DNA from: Tolypothrix sp. NIES-4075
Lineage (GTDB): Bacteria; Cyanobacteriota; Cyanobacteriia; Cyanobacteriales; Nostocaceae
Length of the DNA: 64,000 bases
Assembly: GCF_002218085.1 (NCBI RefSeq)
Contig: NZ_BDUC01000008.1
Span: forward strand, 329,094 to 393,093
Direction: 5' to 3'
Both the position numbers and the translations under genes were made by a program. Position 1 is the first letter of the stretch. Each line of letters begins with the position of its first letter. Positions 16,225 through 24,247 of the stretch are shown here, piece by piece. The notes beneath the pieces are model-generated. The model saw nothing but the letters and a program-made list of their open reading frames with translations, searched no databases and was not told the origin of the DNA.

Positions 16225-16575
16225 ATGGATGAAGTAGTTAGAAAGGTTGCAACTTTAGGTTTACCTGGGGTGCTACTAGTAGTGACAATGGCTGCTACAG
16301 GATTTGCTGGTGCTGCTGCTATGACGACAGCCTTAGCAGCTCTCGGTGGACCTTTTGGAATGATAGGTGGTATAACTGTTCTCGGAATCGCTGGATTAGT
16401 AGCAGATGCTCTGAGCAAATATGGCATTGATGGTCTTTTAACAGGAATATATTTGAAACGAAAGAATAAAGAGCCAAAAGAAAAACTTTGTAAAGAAATA
16501 AACGACTTACCTATTTCTAGCGATATGAAGCGCAAACTCAGGGAAGTTATCGGTTGTAATGATAATAATTTGTAA
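16225..16575 (+). CDS. Small glycine-rich membrane protein of unknown function
   Basis: A 116-aa protein in two parts. Residues about 10-70 are almost entirely Gly, Ala, Leu, Val, Thr and Met, with close small-residue patterns (GFAGAAAM, LGGPFGMIGGITVLG) that suggest two tightly packed membrane helices. Residues about 75-116 are charged and helical (KRKNKEPKEKLCKEINDL). I do not recognise a named family. The gene lies within a toxin-antitoxin island but on the opposite strand, and has its own intrinsic terminator (16628-16649). Holin-like or pore-forming behaviour would be consistent with the composition but is speculation. Confidence 0.65.
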   Translation: MDEVVRKVATLGLPGVLLVVTMAATGFAGAAAMTTALAALGGPFGMIGGITVLGIAGLVADALSKYGIDGLLTGIYLKRKNKEPKEKLCKEINDLPISSDMKRKLREVIGCNDNNL

Positions 16576-16627
16576 GTTTAAATTCTAGCATAGCTCTATA
16601 ACTATAAAAGCAACTGTTGCAAAATAC

Positions 16628-16649
16628 GAAGCCCGTCTAATCACGGGCT
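16628..16649 (+). terminator. Intrinsic terminator after the glycine-rich membrane protein gene
   Basis: AAGCCCGT (16628-16635) pairs with ACGGGCTT (16642-16649) across a 6-nt loop, followed by TTGTTC. It lies 52 bases after the stop codon. The U tract is weak. Confidence 0.6.
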
Positions 16650-16759
16650 TTGTTCGTGAGCCAGCATATCTATATTTATTATCTACCTCGCAGTCGCGGG
16701 CATTCCCAAAATATCCTATATCTTCGGCATTTACTCCAACCGAATCACTCTACTTTAAC

Positions 16760-16999
16760 TTACTGCAAAAGGCTTTCAATTTCCTCATCACTAAAGCCAA
16801 ATTGCCTAAAAATACGCAAAACATAAGCAGGAGACATTTCCCCCGCACCCATATCTATAGGAACTACTCTCCGTTGACCTTCTACTTCACCAGTATATAA
16901 CCGATGGTCGCCTTTTCCCTCTCTATAAAATGTGCATCCGCCTTTTTCTAAAATCTTAATTAACTGCTTTGGTTTAAGAGAGGGAATATTTTTAGGCAT
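16760..16999 (-). CDS. HicA-type toxin, second pair
   Basis: A YcfA/HicA-like mRNA interferase toxin of 79 aa. Diagnostic blocks are LKPKQLIKILEKGGCTFYREGKGDH with the catalytic-type histidine (quoted in part), RRVVPIDMGAGEMSPAYVL and the C-terminal FGFSDEEIESLL. It starts at ATG 16999 and overlaps the 3' end of the antitoxin gene by eight bases. It differs clearly from the first HicA of the island at 15317, so the pairs are not a recent duplication. Confidence 0.88.
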   Translation of the reverse strand: MPKNIPSLKPKQLIKILEKGGCTFYREGKGDHRLYTGEVEGQRRVVPIDMGAGEMSPAYVLRIFRQFGFSDEEIESLLQ

Positions 17000-17252
17000 A
17001 AACCTTCCTTAATTCATATATATTAGAATCTTGTTCTTCTAACAATAAAAACTCGTGCAGTTCTTCTATAGAAATAGGAGATTTATAAATATTAGTATCA
17101 TTTTTATAAACATCTTCAAAAGATTCAATAGCTTCTTTTAACTTGTTAACAGCAGTTTCTTGAGTATTTCCTTGTCCAATAATCCCATTTTCTAAACATA
17201 AAGCGACCCAATAACCTGTACTTTTCCTAAATACTACTGTGTAAAAGTCCAT
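16992..17252 (-). CDS. HicB-type antitoxin, second pair
   Basis: Antitoxin of the second HicAB pair, 86 aa. It shows the HicB-like opening MDFYTVVFRKSTGYWVALC, a GNTQETAVNKLKEAIESF helix, and an acidic C-terminus (LLLEEQDSNIYELRKVY) that probably wraps the toxin. No clear helix-turn-helix is visible. It starts at ATG 17252 and overlaps the toxin gene. A short perfect hairpin (17283-17299) separates it from acnB, which runs in the same direction upstream, so read-through from acnB is possible. Confidence 0.82.
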   Translation of the reverse strand: MDFYTVVFRKSTGYWVALCLENGIIGQGNTQETAVNKLKEAIESFEDVYKNDTNIYKSPISIEELHEFLLLEEQDSNIYELRKVYA

Positions 17253-17282
17253 TTATGTTTACCTACTAAAGTTGTAATGTAA

Positions 17283-17299
17283 GGTGGGCAATGCCCACC
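17283..17299. repeat. Short palindrome GGTGGGCA-A-TGCCCACC
   Basis: Eight-bp perfect arms around one base, just after the acnB stop codon. It is a common intergenic palindrome type and could form the end of the acnB transcript, although no T run follows. Confidence 0.7.
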
Positions 17300-17308
17300 C
17301 TAGTTTAA

Positions 17309-19984
17309 TTATCTCGCAGCCGCCGGCATACCCAAAATATCCTCAATCTTAGGCATATCTTCTAACGCAATCACTCTACCTTCATCCTCAAAACCTGTAA
17401 TTTGATCGAAGTTCAAATACCGATACAAATCATCAGCAAAAGGATGAATTCTATTCGCCACAATGTCCATATATTCCTGGACTGAAGGAATGCGTCCAAG
17501 TAGCGCACAAACTGCGGCTAATTCCGCTGAACCAAGATACACCCGCGCATCTTTACCCATGCGATTATTGAAGTTGCGGGTAGAAGTTGAAAACACCGTT
17601 GTCCCGTCAGCAACTCGCGCTTGATTACCCATACATAAACTGCAACCAGGCATTTCTGTCCGCGCATTTGCAGCATCAAAAATGTTATAAACACCTTCTG
17701 ATTTTAATTGCTGTTCATCCATGCGGGTAGGGGGACAAATCCACAAGCGAGTGTTTACTGTTCCTGCACCTTCTAACACTTTGGCTGTTGCGCGATAATG
17801 ACCGATATTTGTCATACAAGAACCGACAAATACTTCTTGAACTGGGTCATTCACAACTTCTGATAATAACTTAATATTATCAGGATCGTTAGGAGCGGCA
17901 ACAATTGGTTCTTTGATTTCGTTCAAATCAATTTCAATGATTTCTGCATACTCTGCATCTGCATCGGCTGACATCAATACGGGATTTGCTAACCATTGTT
18001 CCATTTTGATGACGCGGCGCATGATGGTACGAGCATCGGCGTAACCGCGTGCTACCATGTTCTTTAACAGCGCAATGTTAGAACGCAGATATTCCGCAAC
18101 TGTCTCGACACTCAGTTTAATTGTACAACCTGCACAAGAACGTTCTGCGGAAGCGTCGGTAAGTTCAAAAGCTTGTTCAACTTTCAAATCTGGCAAGCCT
18201 TCAATTTCCATAATCCGCCCGGAGAAGACGTTTTTCTTATTTTTCTTCTCGACTGTCAGCAAGCCTTTTTGAATCGCGACGTAGGGAATTGCATTCACGA
18301 CATCTCGCAGGGTGATACCGGGTTGCAATTCTCCTTTGAAACGTACCAATACAGATTCTGGCATATCTAAGGGCATTGCACCCAACGCTGCGGCAAATGC
18401 AACTAACCCGGAACCGGCGGGGAAGGAAATTCCCAAGGGAAAGCGGGTATGAGAATCACCACCTGTGCCTACGGTGTCGGGTAACAGCATCCGGTTGAGC
18501 CAAGAGTGAATGATACCATCACCGGGACGCAAGGCGACACCACCACGAGAAGCAAAGAAATCAGGTAATTCTTGATGAGTTTTGATATCAACTGGTTTGG
18601 GATAAGCTGCGGTATGGCAAAAACTTTGCATCACTAAGTCTGCGCTGAAGCCGAGACAAGCGAGTTCTTTCAATTCGTCGCGAGTCATCGGACCTGTGGT
18701 ATCTTGAGAACCAACGGTGGTCATAATCGGTTCGCACGATGTACCGGGACGCACACCTGGTAAGCCGCAAGCTTTACCGACCATTTTCTGTGCTAAGGTG
18801 TAGCCTTTGTTTGAGTTGGCTGGTTGGTGGGGACGCCTAAAGATGGTGCTGGGTTCTAAATTAAGTGCAGCGCGAATTTTATCGGTGAGGGTGCGTCCAA
18901 TTAGGAGGGGAATGCGTCCACCGGCGCGGACTTCATCTAAGATTGTATCTGGTTTGAGGGTGAAGGTGGAAATAACTTCGCCTGCTTCGTTGGTGATTTC
19001 ACCTTTGTAGGGATGGATGGTAATCACCATGCCGGTTTCTAATTTGCTGACATCGCACTCGATGGGTAAAGCACCGGAATCTTCAGCGGTGTTGAAGAAA
19101 ATGGGAGCGATCGCACTTCCTAATATATATCCTCCCGCACGCTTGTTGGGTACGTAAGGTATATCTTCCCCCATATGCCACAATACTGAGTTTATTGCCG
19201 ATTTGCGTGAGGAACCTGTACCCACTACATCCCCAACATAAGCGACAGGATGCCCTTTTTTCTTTAACTCGGTAATCGTTTGTATACTTCCCGGCATCCG
19301 TGATTCCAACATGACTAAAGCATGTAAGGGAATATCCGGGCGCGTTGTGGCGCTTTGAGCTGGTGATAAGTCGTCGGTGTTGGTTTCGCCTGCTACTTTA
19401 AATACTGTGACGGTAATAGATTCGGGTACTTCTGGACGAATGGTAAACCATTCCGCTTCTGCCCAAGAATCTATCACGCGCTTGGCGAAAGGATTGGTTT
19501 TTGATAATTCTAAGACATCGTGAAAAGCATCATACACTAACAGAGTTTTACTCAGGGCAGATGCGGCGTATGCGGCGATCGGTTCGGTTCCTTGTCCCCC
19601 CATGACTAAGGGTGTTTCCGAGGATGTGGAGAAGGATACGGTGGGAGTTTGCAGTAAATCGATTAACGATTGTACGTTGTAACCGCCGATCATCGTGCCT
19701 AGCAATTCTACAGCATCGATGGGCGAAATTAACGGGCTGGTGATTTCTTCTTTGGCGATCGCGGTCAGAAATCCCGCTTTGACGTAAGCGGCAGGATCGA
19801 CACCAGGGGAAACGCGATCGCGCAATAATTCCAACAATGTTTCTTCTTCACCGGGGAGCGGATTTTTTAGTAATTCACACAACTCTGATGTTTGCTTCGC
19901 ATCCAATGGTAAAGGGGGAATACCGAGTTGGGCGCGTTCCGCAACATGTTGACGGTATTGGTCTAGCATTTTTATGTTCTCCAT
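17309..19984 (-). CDS. acnB: Aconitate hydratase B (bifunctional aconitase/2-methylisocitrate dehydratase)
   Basis: TCA-cycle enzyme that interconverts citrate and isocitrate with a [4Fe-4S] cluster. The bacterial AcnB order is seen: an N-terminal HEAT-like domain (residues 1-160), then the swivelling domain 4 (with DDLSPAQSATTRPDIPLH and VGDVVGTGSSRKSAINS), then the catalytic domains. Cluster cysteines are in ERSCAGCTIKLS and PGCSLCMGNQARV. The length of 891 aa is a little above the usual 860. Start ATG 19984 has an AGGGAG ribosome site; an alternative ATG at 19969 also has GGAG ahead, so the start is uncertain by five codons. This is the only TCA-cycle gene in the window. Confidence 0.96.
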   Translation of the reverse strand: MENIKMLDQYRQHVAERAQLGIPPLPLDAKQTSELCELLKNPLPGEEETLLELLRDRVSPGVDPAAYVKAGFLTAIAKEEITSPLISPIDAVELLGTMIGGYNVQSLIDLLQTPTVSFSTSSETPLVMGGQGTEPIAAYAASALSKTLLVYDAFHDVLELSKTNPFAKRVIDSWAEAEWFTIRPEVPESITVTVFKVAGETNTDDLSPAQSATTRPDIPLHALVMLESRMPGSIQTITELKKKGHPVAYVGDVVGTGSSRKSAINSVLWHMGEDIPYVPNKRAGGYILGSAIAPIFFNTAEDSGALPIECDVSKLETGMVITIHPYKGEITNEAGEVISTFTLKPDTILDEVRAGGRIPLLIGRTLTDKIRAALNLEPSTIFRRPHQPANSNKGYTLAQKMVGKACGLPGVRPGTSCEPIMTTVGSQDTTGPMTRDELKELACLGFSADLVMQSFCHTAAYPKPVDIKTHQELPDFFASRGGVALRPGDGIIHSWLNRMLLPDTVGTGGDSHTRFPLGISFPAGSGLVAFAAALGAMPLDMPESVLVRFKGELQPGITLRDVVNAIPYVAIQKGLLTVEKKNKKNVFSGRIMEIEGLPDLKVEQAFELTDASAERSCAGCTIKLSVETVAEYLRSNIALLKNMVARGYADARTIMRRVIKMEQWLANPVLMSADADAEYAEIIEIDLNEIKEPIVAAPNDPDNIKLLSEVVNDPVQEVFVGSCMTNIGHYRATAKVLEGAGTVNTRLWICPPTRMDEQQLKSEGVYNIFDAANARTEMPGCSLCMGNQARVADGTTVFSTSTRNFNNRMGKDARVYLGSAELAAVCALLGRIPSVQEYMDIVANRIHPFADDLYRYLNFDQITGFEDEGRVIALEDMPKIEDILGMPAAAR

Positions 19985-20195
19985 TGGGATGTTCTCCCTT
20001 TAATTATGAAATATTTTTAGGCAATTTTAGGCTATAAAAGTTTACCTTATATTTATAGCTGAAAGCCTTACAAATAATCGCTTGGCTGCATTTTTTTATA
20101 CTTAAAGTTTAAAAACTCTTGGGCGAATGGAATTCGCCAGGTCTAGTAATAATGAATTAGATTCAAACAACTTAGTGTTAAGTAGGGAGGCACAA

Positions 20196-20281
20196 TTAAA
20201 TATAAGATAAAACCTCACCCTGCCTCTGGCTTCCCTCTCCTTAGCAAAAAGAGGGATTGAGGGTGAGGTTTTATATTTAAT
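20196..20281. repeat. Long imperfect inverted repeat (AACCTCACCCT ... AGGGTGAGGTT)
   Basis: Two arms of about 20 bp, with a 5-bp insertion in the left arm, enclose CCCTCTCC...GAGGG. It is a dispersed cyanobacterial type. The stretch from 19985 to 20345 contains no gene apart from this element. Confidence 0.75.
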
Positions 20282-20345
20282 TTGACCCACTTACTTACTG
20301 TAAAAACGATTTGGTTATAAATAAATTAATGAATCAACTGATGAT

Positions 20346-20719
20346 TTATCCTGATTGTTGGTTTAACCAAGTTTCTAAATCAGCAACGCTAGAAAAATCT
20401 AACAATGCTTCTCCTAAATTCTCTAATTTTTCAATCGATAAGCATTGAATTCGTTCGATTAATGACGTATCAATATCACCAATACTGCGATTTAGTTGAC
20501 GTGTAATTAAACGTTGTTCCCCTGACTGTATAGCTTGTTCTTTATCTCTTTGATAAAGTGGTTATAATCGCATAATTAACTCCCTATCATCTATTTCTAA
20601 TTCTTGATTTACTCTCAACTTTTCGCGCAAGTTGTAAACTAATTCAAGAGTTGTTTTTTGGTATGGATGATCTAATGGTAACGCTTGTAACTCGATAATC
20701 GCTTGTGACTGCACACTTC
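20346..20719 (-). pseudogene. Broken Rpn/DUF4351-type gene
   Basis: The minus strand gives the C-terminal part of a PD-(D/E)XK Rpn-like protein with a DUF4351 tail: LPLDHPYQKTTLELVYNL, then a TAA stop after ELIMRL, then PLYQRDKEQAIQSGEQRL and SIGDIDTSLIERIQCLS ending LETWLNQQSG. The stop replaces a sense codon, and the nuclease-bearing N-terminus is absent. The break at about 20722 coincides with a GAGACG palindrome (20733-20756). Rpn proteins promote RecA-independent recombination in other bacteria; this copy is inactive by truncation. Confidence 0.82.
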
Positions 20720-20732
20720 CTCGTTAAGGTAA

Positions 20733-20756
20733 GAGACGCTTGGGAATCGCCGTCTC
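20733..20756. repeat. GAGACG ... CGTCTC palindrome at pseudogene breakpoint
   Basis: GAGACG (20733-20738) and CGTCTC (20751-20756), followed by TACAA, belong to the dispersed GTAGAGACG family. The copy abuts the truncated 5' end of the DUF4351 remnant. Confidence 0.75.
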
Positions 20757-20771
20757 TACAAAGCAACGGTA

Positions 20772-21167
20772 CTAAGCGGTTATTGCATTTTCTTCTGATG
20801 TTTTATCTGTGTTAGATTTTAAGCGTGTCAATCTGCTTTTACGGATGCGATCGCTGTCTCGAACACCACCTGCAAGTTCATATTCATCGCTGTTTTTGCC
20901 GTACTTAAAACCAACCCCCACCAGCATTTTGTCTGAAACCTGACTTAAGGTTTTTTCCATCTCATCCAGCTTTTTTCTAGAAGAGTCAATCATAGCTATA
21001 GCAGCGTTATAATCATCAAGCATATTGTGAAATTTATCTATTAATTGAGTCAGGTTTTGCAAGCTGTAAGTATCATCAAAATTGATATTTGGATCGATAG
21101 CTTTCAGTCCGGCAACTCTAAACTCAGCTTTTTCTAGAATCCGGGAACTACGTTTTCTTCGAGACAT
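20772..21167 (-). CDS. Conserved hypothetical protein, 131 aa
   Basis: A soluble, charged protein with a basic start (MSRRKRSSRILEKAEFRVAG), a central helical region likely to form a coiled coil (NLTQLIDKFHNMLDDYNAAIAMIDSSRKKLDEMEKTL, quoted only as landmarks), and the block VGVGFKYGKNSDEYELAGGVR. The C-terminus is again basic. I recognise no named domain. The GVGFKYGKNSDEYELAGG block looks like a conserved motif rather than random sequence. It starts at ATG 21167. No neighbour suggests a function. Confidence 0.65.
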   Translation of the reverse strand: MSRRKRSSRILEKAEFRVAGLKAIDPNINFDDTYSLQNLTQLIDKFHNMLDDYNAAIAMIDSSRKKLDEMEKTLSQVSDKMLVGVGFKYGKNSDEYELAGGVRDSDRIRKSRLTRLKSNTDKTSEENAITA

Positions 21168-21347
21168 AAGTTTACACCTTTAAGAGCTTTACAGAGCTAT
21201 TTTGTCTCAATTAATCTGTATTATAGTTCAGTAAAAAGCGCATTCTTTTAGTATTTTTTTTTTATTTATGTCCGTGATTTCTCGGAATTTAATCATCAAA
21301 GGTTGATTTTCAGCAAAATAATATTATGTTTAAGCAACAAACAATAT

Positions 21348-21366
21348 GGCACAGCATTGCTGTGCC
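21348..21366. repeat. Palindrome GGCACAGCA-T-TGCTGTGCC
   Basis: Nine-bp perfect arms around one base, followed by CCCTACA. It is a compact intergenic palindrome of a type common in cyanobacterial genomes. Confidence 0.8.
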
Positions 21367-21406
21367 CCTACAAATGGTCTGTATTCTATGTCAACTGCGA
21401 TCGCTT

Positions 21407-21561
21407 TAACCTTAAGCCTTCATCTTGTAACCTCAAGGCTTCATGTTCTAGCTTTAAGCCTTAATGTTGTAACCTTAAGGCTTAATGTTATAACCTTAAG
21501 GCTTCATGTTATAACCTTAAGGCTTCATGTTGTAACCTTAAGAGTCAACATTGTAACATTG
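21407..21561. repeat. 21-bp tandem repeat, seven copies, each with a CCTTAAGG-like core
   Basis: Seven consecutive 21-bp units (starts at 21407, 21428, 21449, 21470, 21491, 21512, 21533) plus a partial eighth. The consensus begins TAACCTTAAGGCTT and ends CATGTTG or CATGTTA. Most units carry the 8-bp palindrome CCTTAAGG or a one-base variant. A through-reading frame would encode heptads such as LHVITLR, but it has no ribosome site, so it is treated as non-coding. A 21-bp spacing places every core on the same helix face. Confidence 0.92.
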
Positions 21562-21682
21562 ATGACCAAAGTTTGTAGATGAGTGCAATCATCGCTACAT
21601 AGTGTATATTGTTGATTTACAGCGATCGCATTCTGGATTGATCGGGGCGATAATGCGATCGGGCATTTGGTAAAATTTCAAC

Positions 21683-22021
21683 ATGGAAGTTCAACCAAAA
21701 GAAATCAGGAATTATTTAAGATTTGATGGTATAGATATTTTTTCTGAGTGGTTTGACTCTCTGCGAGATAGAAGAGCAAAGGCTAAAATCAGAGCAAGGC
21801 TTGACCGAGTAGAGGAGGGTAATTTAGGTGATTGTAAATCAGTTGGTGATGGTGTTTTTGAACTCAGAATAGACTATGGTAGTGGCTACCGCATATACTT
21901 TGGGCAGGAAGGGTCAACAATTATTATTCTTTTGTGTGGTGGCGATAAAAGCACTCAAGATAAAGATATTGCTAAAGCCAAGGAATATTGGGAAGACTAC
22001 AGGAGTAGAGATGATGCCTAG
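21683..22021 (+). CDS. RelE/ParE-type toxin (addiction-module killer family)
   Basis: Type II toxin of the RelE/HigB-like 'putative addiction module killer protein' subfamily, 112 aa. Landmarks are FSEWFDSLRDRRAKAKIRARL, the GDCKSVGDGVFELRIDYGSGYRIYF core (quoted as landmarks) with basic residues typical of these mRNA interferases, and IILLCGGDKSTQDKDIAKA. It starts at ATG 21683. Its last codons overlap the ATG of the HTH antitoxin, giving a toxin-first pair. The upstream 21-bp tandem repeat could be part of its regulatory region, but this is conjecture. Confidence 0.9.
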   Translation: MEVQPKEIRNYLRFDGIDIFSEWFDSLRDRRAKAKIRARLDRVEEGNLGDCKSVGDGVFELRIDYGSGYRIYFGQEGSTIIILLCGGDKSTQDKDIAKAKEYWEDYRSRDDA

Positions 22022-22307
22022 AAGTACAAGCTATCACGAAAAATTGATACAAGACCTTCAAGATCCACTAGAAGCCGCAGCTTATATCGAAGTTGTTTTA
22101 GAAGAAAGCGACCCGAAAATGTTAAGTAAGGCGTTGAAAAATGTCATAGAAGCAAAGGGAGGAATTGACCAGTTTTCTGCACAAGTTCAGCAACTATACT
22201 ATCAACTTGACCAAATGCTATCAGAGAAAGGAGAGATTGAATTTTATAATTTAAATTCTTTGTTGGATGCTTTGGGGTTACATTTGGCAGTAACAGTGAA
22301 GTCTTAA
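22011..22307 (+). CDS. HTH-type antitoxin of the addiction-module antidote family
   Basis: A 98-aa antitoxin whose ATG at 22011 (or 22014) lies inside the 3' end of the toxin gene. The usual antidote-protein layout is present: HEKLIQDLQDPLEAAAYIE at the start, ALKNVIEAKGGIDQFSAQ as the helix-turn-helix region, and LNSLLDALGLHLAVTV at the end. It should neutralise the upstream toxin and repress the shared promoter. The longer frame starting at 21876 runs through the toxin gene and is not a real extension. Confidence 0.85.
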   Translation: MMPRSTSYHEKLIQDLQDPLEAAAYIEVVLEESDPKMLSKALKNVIEAKGGIDQFSAQVQQLYYQLDQMLSEKGEIEFYNLNSLLDALGLHLAVTVKS

Positions 22308-22420
22308 TACAGAGCGATCGCACATAACAAGAAATCAGCAAGCCCTATGATAGTAATTACATCTGTGCATCCACCCGCAGGTGTTCATGCGATCGTCTCA
22401 CCCTTAGCCCTAAGAAAGTT

Positions 22421-23173
22421 ATGTCAGTTGCCCAAGAATTAGAACCAGCAGAAGATATAATATTTCCACCAGGAGATATCTACAGTGACGAACCACCATT
22501 GGAAAGCGATTTACATCTACGCCAAATTATTCTGTTATTACAATGCTTAGACTTGTGGTGGCAAAACCGCAATGACTTTTATGCGGCGGGAAATTTGACA
22601 ATTTACTATAGCCAACGTCAGCTTAAATCAGAAGAATTTCGCGGTCCAGACTTTTTTGTGGTGCTAGGATGCGAAAAAAAACCGCGCAAAAGTTGGGTGA
22701 CTTGGCAAGAAGATGGTAAATATCCGAATATCATTATCGAGTTGCTTTCGTCTTCTACAAAAGCCACAGACAAAGGCTTAAAAAAACAAATTTACCAAGA
22801 TATCTTTCGCACACCAGAGTATTTTTGGTTTGACCCGAATGATTTAGAATTTGTAGGGTTTCATTTAGTAGACGCTCATTACCAACCAATAGAACCGAAT
22901 CCCCAAGGTTGGTTATGGAGTCAGCAGTTAGATTTATATTTGGGTGTGCAGGACAATCAATTACGCTATTTTACGGCACAAGGGCAGTTAGTGCCGACAC
23001 CGCAAGAATTGGCAGAACAAGAAAAGCAGCGTGCGGACGAAGAAAGACAGCGTGCGGAACAAGAAAAGCAACGTGCGGAACAAGAAAAGCAACGTGCGGA
23101 ACAAGAAAAGCAACGCGCTGAACGTCTAGCCGCTAAGTTGCGAGAATTAAATATTGACCCCGATCTTCTCTAA
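22421..23173 (+). CDS. Uma2-family putative endonuclease with a coiled-coil tail
   Basis: Restriction-endonuclease-like Uma2 (DUF820) protein, 250 aa, common in large numbers in cyanobacteria; role unknown. The nuclease core has the acidic GPDFFVV, the IIIELLS motif and a following lysine (ATDKGLKKQIYQ), then RTPEYFWFDP. The C-terminal 60 residues contain four near-identical EQEKQRA units that predict a long coiled coil, encoded by a short DNA tandem repeat (about 23015-23120). It ends AAKLRELNIDPDLL. A close paralogue with fewer tail units lies at the right edge of the window. It starts at ATG 22421. Confidence 0.88.
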   Translation: MSVAQELEPAEDIIFPPGDIYSDEPPLESDLHLRQIILLLQCLDLWWQNRNDFYAAGNLTIYYSQRQLKSEEFRGPDFFVVLGCEKKPRKSWVTWQEDGKYPNIIIELLSSSTKATDKGLKKQIYQDIFRTPEYFWFDPNDLEFVGFHLVDAHYQPIEPNPQGWLWSQQLDLYLGVQDNQLRYFTAQGQLVPTPQELAEQEKQRADEERQRAEQEKQRAEQEKQRAEQEKQRAERLAAKLRELNIDPDLL

Positions 23174-23390
23174 AACTGAATCACCAGAAGCACCCACACC
23201 TAGACCGGCTGCTTTGAGAACTTCGCAGGTTGTACCAAATAAATTATAAAGAGCTCTGGCATTGTGCAGGTTTTATGTAGCAGAGGAACTTCGCTTATCT
23301 TCCAATACATATTCTTTCCCAATGATGGCAGGTGCTACAATGCTCTTAACCTGTGCAACGCACTGCCTCCCCATTGCCCAATTAAAGTTA

Positions 23391-23543
23391 ATATAGGACT
23401 CATATTTGATTTTTGAAAAGATACGTAGGGTGTGTTATGCCGTAGGAAGATCGCACCAAAAGCTTCGGGTGGTGCGTTACGGAAGCCGTAACACACCCTA
23501 CGTATACTTAGATTTTTTCAAAAATCAAATCGGATTCCTATAT
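23391..23543. mobile_element. MITE-like element with ATATAGGA/TCCTATAT ends
   Basis: About 150 bp with long terminal inverted repeats. The left arm begins ATATAGGACTCATATTTGAT and the right arm mirrors it, ending ATCAAATCGGATTCCTATAT, followed inward by pairing GTAGGGTGTGTTA / TAACACACCCTAC. It has no ORF. The TA-rich termini resemble those of IS630/Tc1-type elements, so mobilisation in trans by such a transposase is likely. It lies between the Uma2 gene and the ferredoxin gene, whose upstream region it may supply. Confidence 0.82.
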
Positions 23544-23609
23544 CTAGATATTTTTAACTAATTCAGATAAAATAATAAATTTGTTCGTTGCATTACGCTT
23601 CTTTTGTAT

Positions 23610-23927
23610 ATGCCCAAAATTTACACAGTAGAAATTGATCACCAAGGCAAAACTCATACCTTGCAAGTTCCTGAAAATGAAACGATCTTATCAGTTGCCG
23701 ATGCTGCGGGTTTGGAACTGCCGAGTTCTTGTAATGCAGGTGTTTGCACAACTTGCGCCGGTCAAATAAGCGAGGGAACTGTGGATCAAACTGATGGCAT
23801 GGGGGTTAGTCCAGATTTGCAAAAGCAAGGTTACGTATTGCTTTGTGTTGCCAAACCTCTTTCTGATTTGAAACTTCAGACAGAAAAGGAAGACATAGTT
23901 TATCAGTTACAGTTTGGTAAAGACTGA
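23610..23927 (+). CDS. [2Fe-2S] plant-type ferredoxin
   Basis: Soluble one-electron carrier of the plant/cyanobacterial type, 105 aa. Cluster ligands are seen in SSCNAGVCTTCAG (three cysteines in the C-x4-C-x2-C pattern) and the distal cysteine in YVLLCVAKP. Start ATG 23610 (MPKIYTVEID) is preferred over an upstream TTG two codons before. The sequence differs from the major photosynthetic PetF by its short acidic C-terminus (LQFGKD). It is probably one of several specialised isoforms. A MITE lies 66 bp upstream; a small gene of unknown role follows. Confidence 0.92.
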   Translation: MPKIYTVEIDHQGKTHTLQVPENETILSVADAAGLELPSSCNAGVCTTCAGQISEGTVDQTDGMGVSPDLQKQGYVLLCVAKPLSDLKLQTEKEDIVYQLQFGKD

Positions 23928-24056
23928 TAAATGTTAGGTGTTAGTTGTTAGTTGTTAGGTGAAAAAAGTTTTGCTAACTACTAAAAATTATTGAGCTAGT
24001 ATTGCAGTCAACTCTTAATGAAGCTAATCTGAAAACACTAATCAAAAGGAGCTAAG

Positions 24057-24230
24057 ATGACTACGCATTTTATTACCGCAGAAATTGAATTACAAGAAAC
24101 TCCTACAGAGTTAGAAAAAACAATTGAAACAGAATTGAAAAAAGAAGGAGAACCTCTTCGCTGGGCAATTACCTCTGTCGATGTGGAACAACAATCGTGT
24201 ACTGTAGAAGCTGTTGTGACTGTTAGTTAA
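24057..24230 (+). CDS. Small conserved protein, 57 aa
   Basis: A short ORF from ATG 24057 to TAA 24230, preceded by a strong ribosome site AAAAGGAG. The protein is acidic with alternating strand-helix-strand character: MTTHFITAEIEL, TELEKTIETELKKEGEPLRWAI and VDVEQQSCTVEAVVTV (landmarks only). It has the size and pattern of a small alpha/beta domain. It lies between the ferredoxin gene and the DUF3326 gene on the same strand, with only 17 bp to the latter, so it is likely translated together with it. Function unknown. Confidence 0.72.
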   Translation: MTTHFITAEIELQETPTELEKTIETELKKEGEPLRWAITSVDVEQQSCTVEAVVTVS

Positions 24231-24247
24231 TAACTCTGAATTTTCAA

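Noticed and set aside
21407..21561. Possible CRISPR array
   Set aside because: The units are directly adjacent with no spacers, and no cas gene is in the window.
21346..21582. A 78-aa ORF with LHVITLR heptads
   Set aside because: It is a reading of the 21-bp tandem repeat; there is no ribosome site and the frame exists because 21 is a multiple of three.
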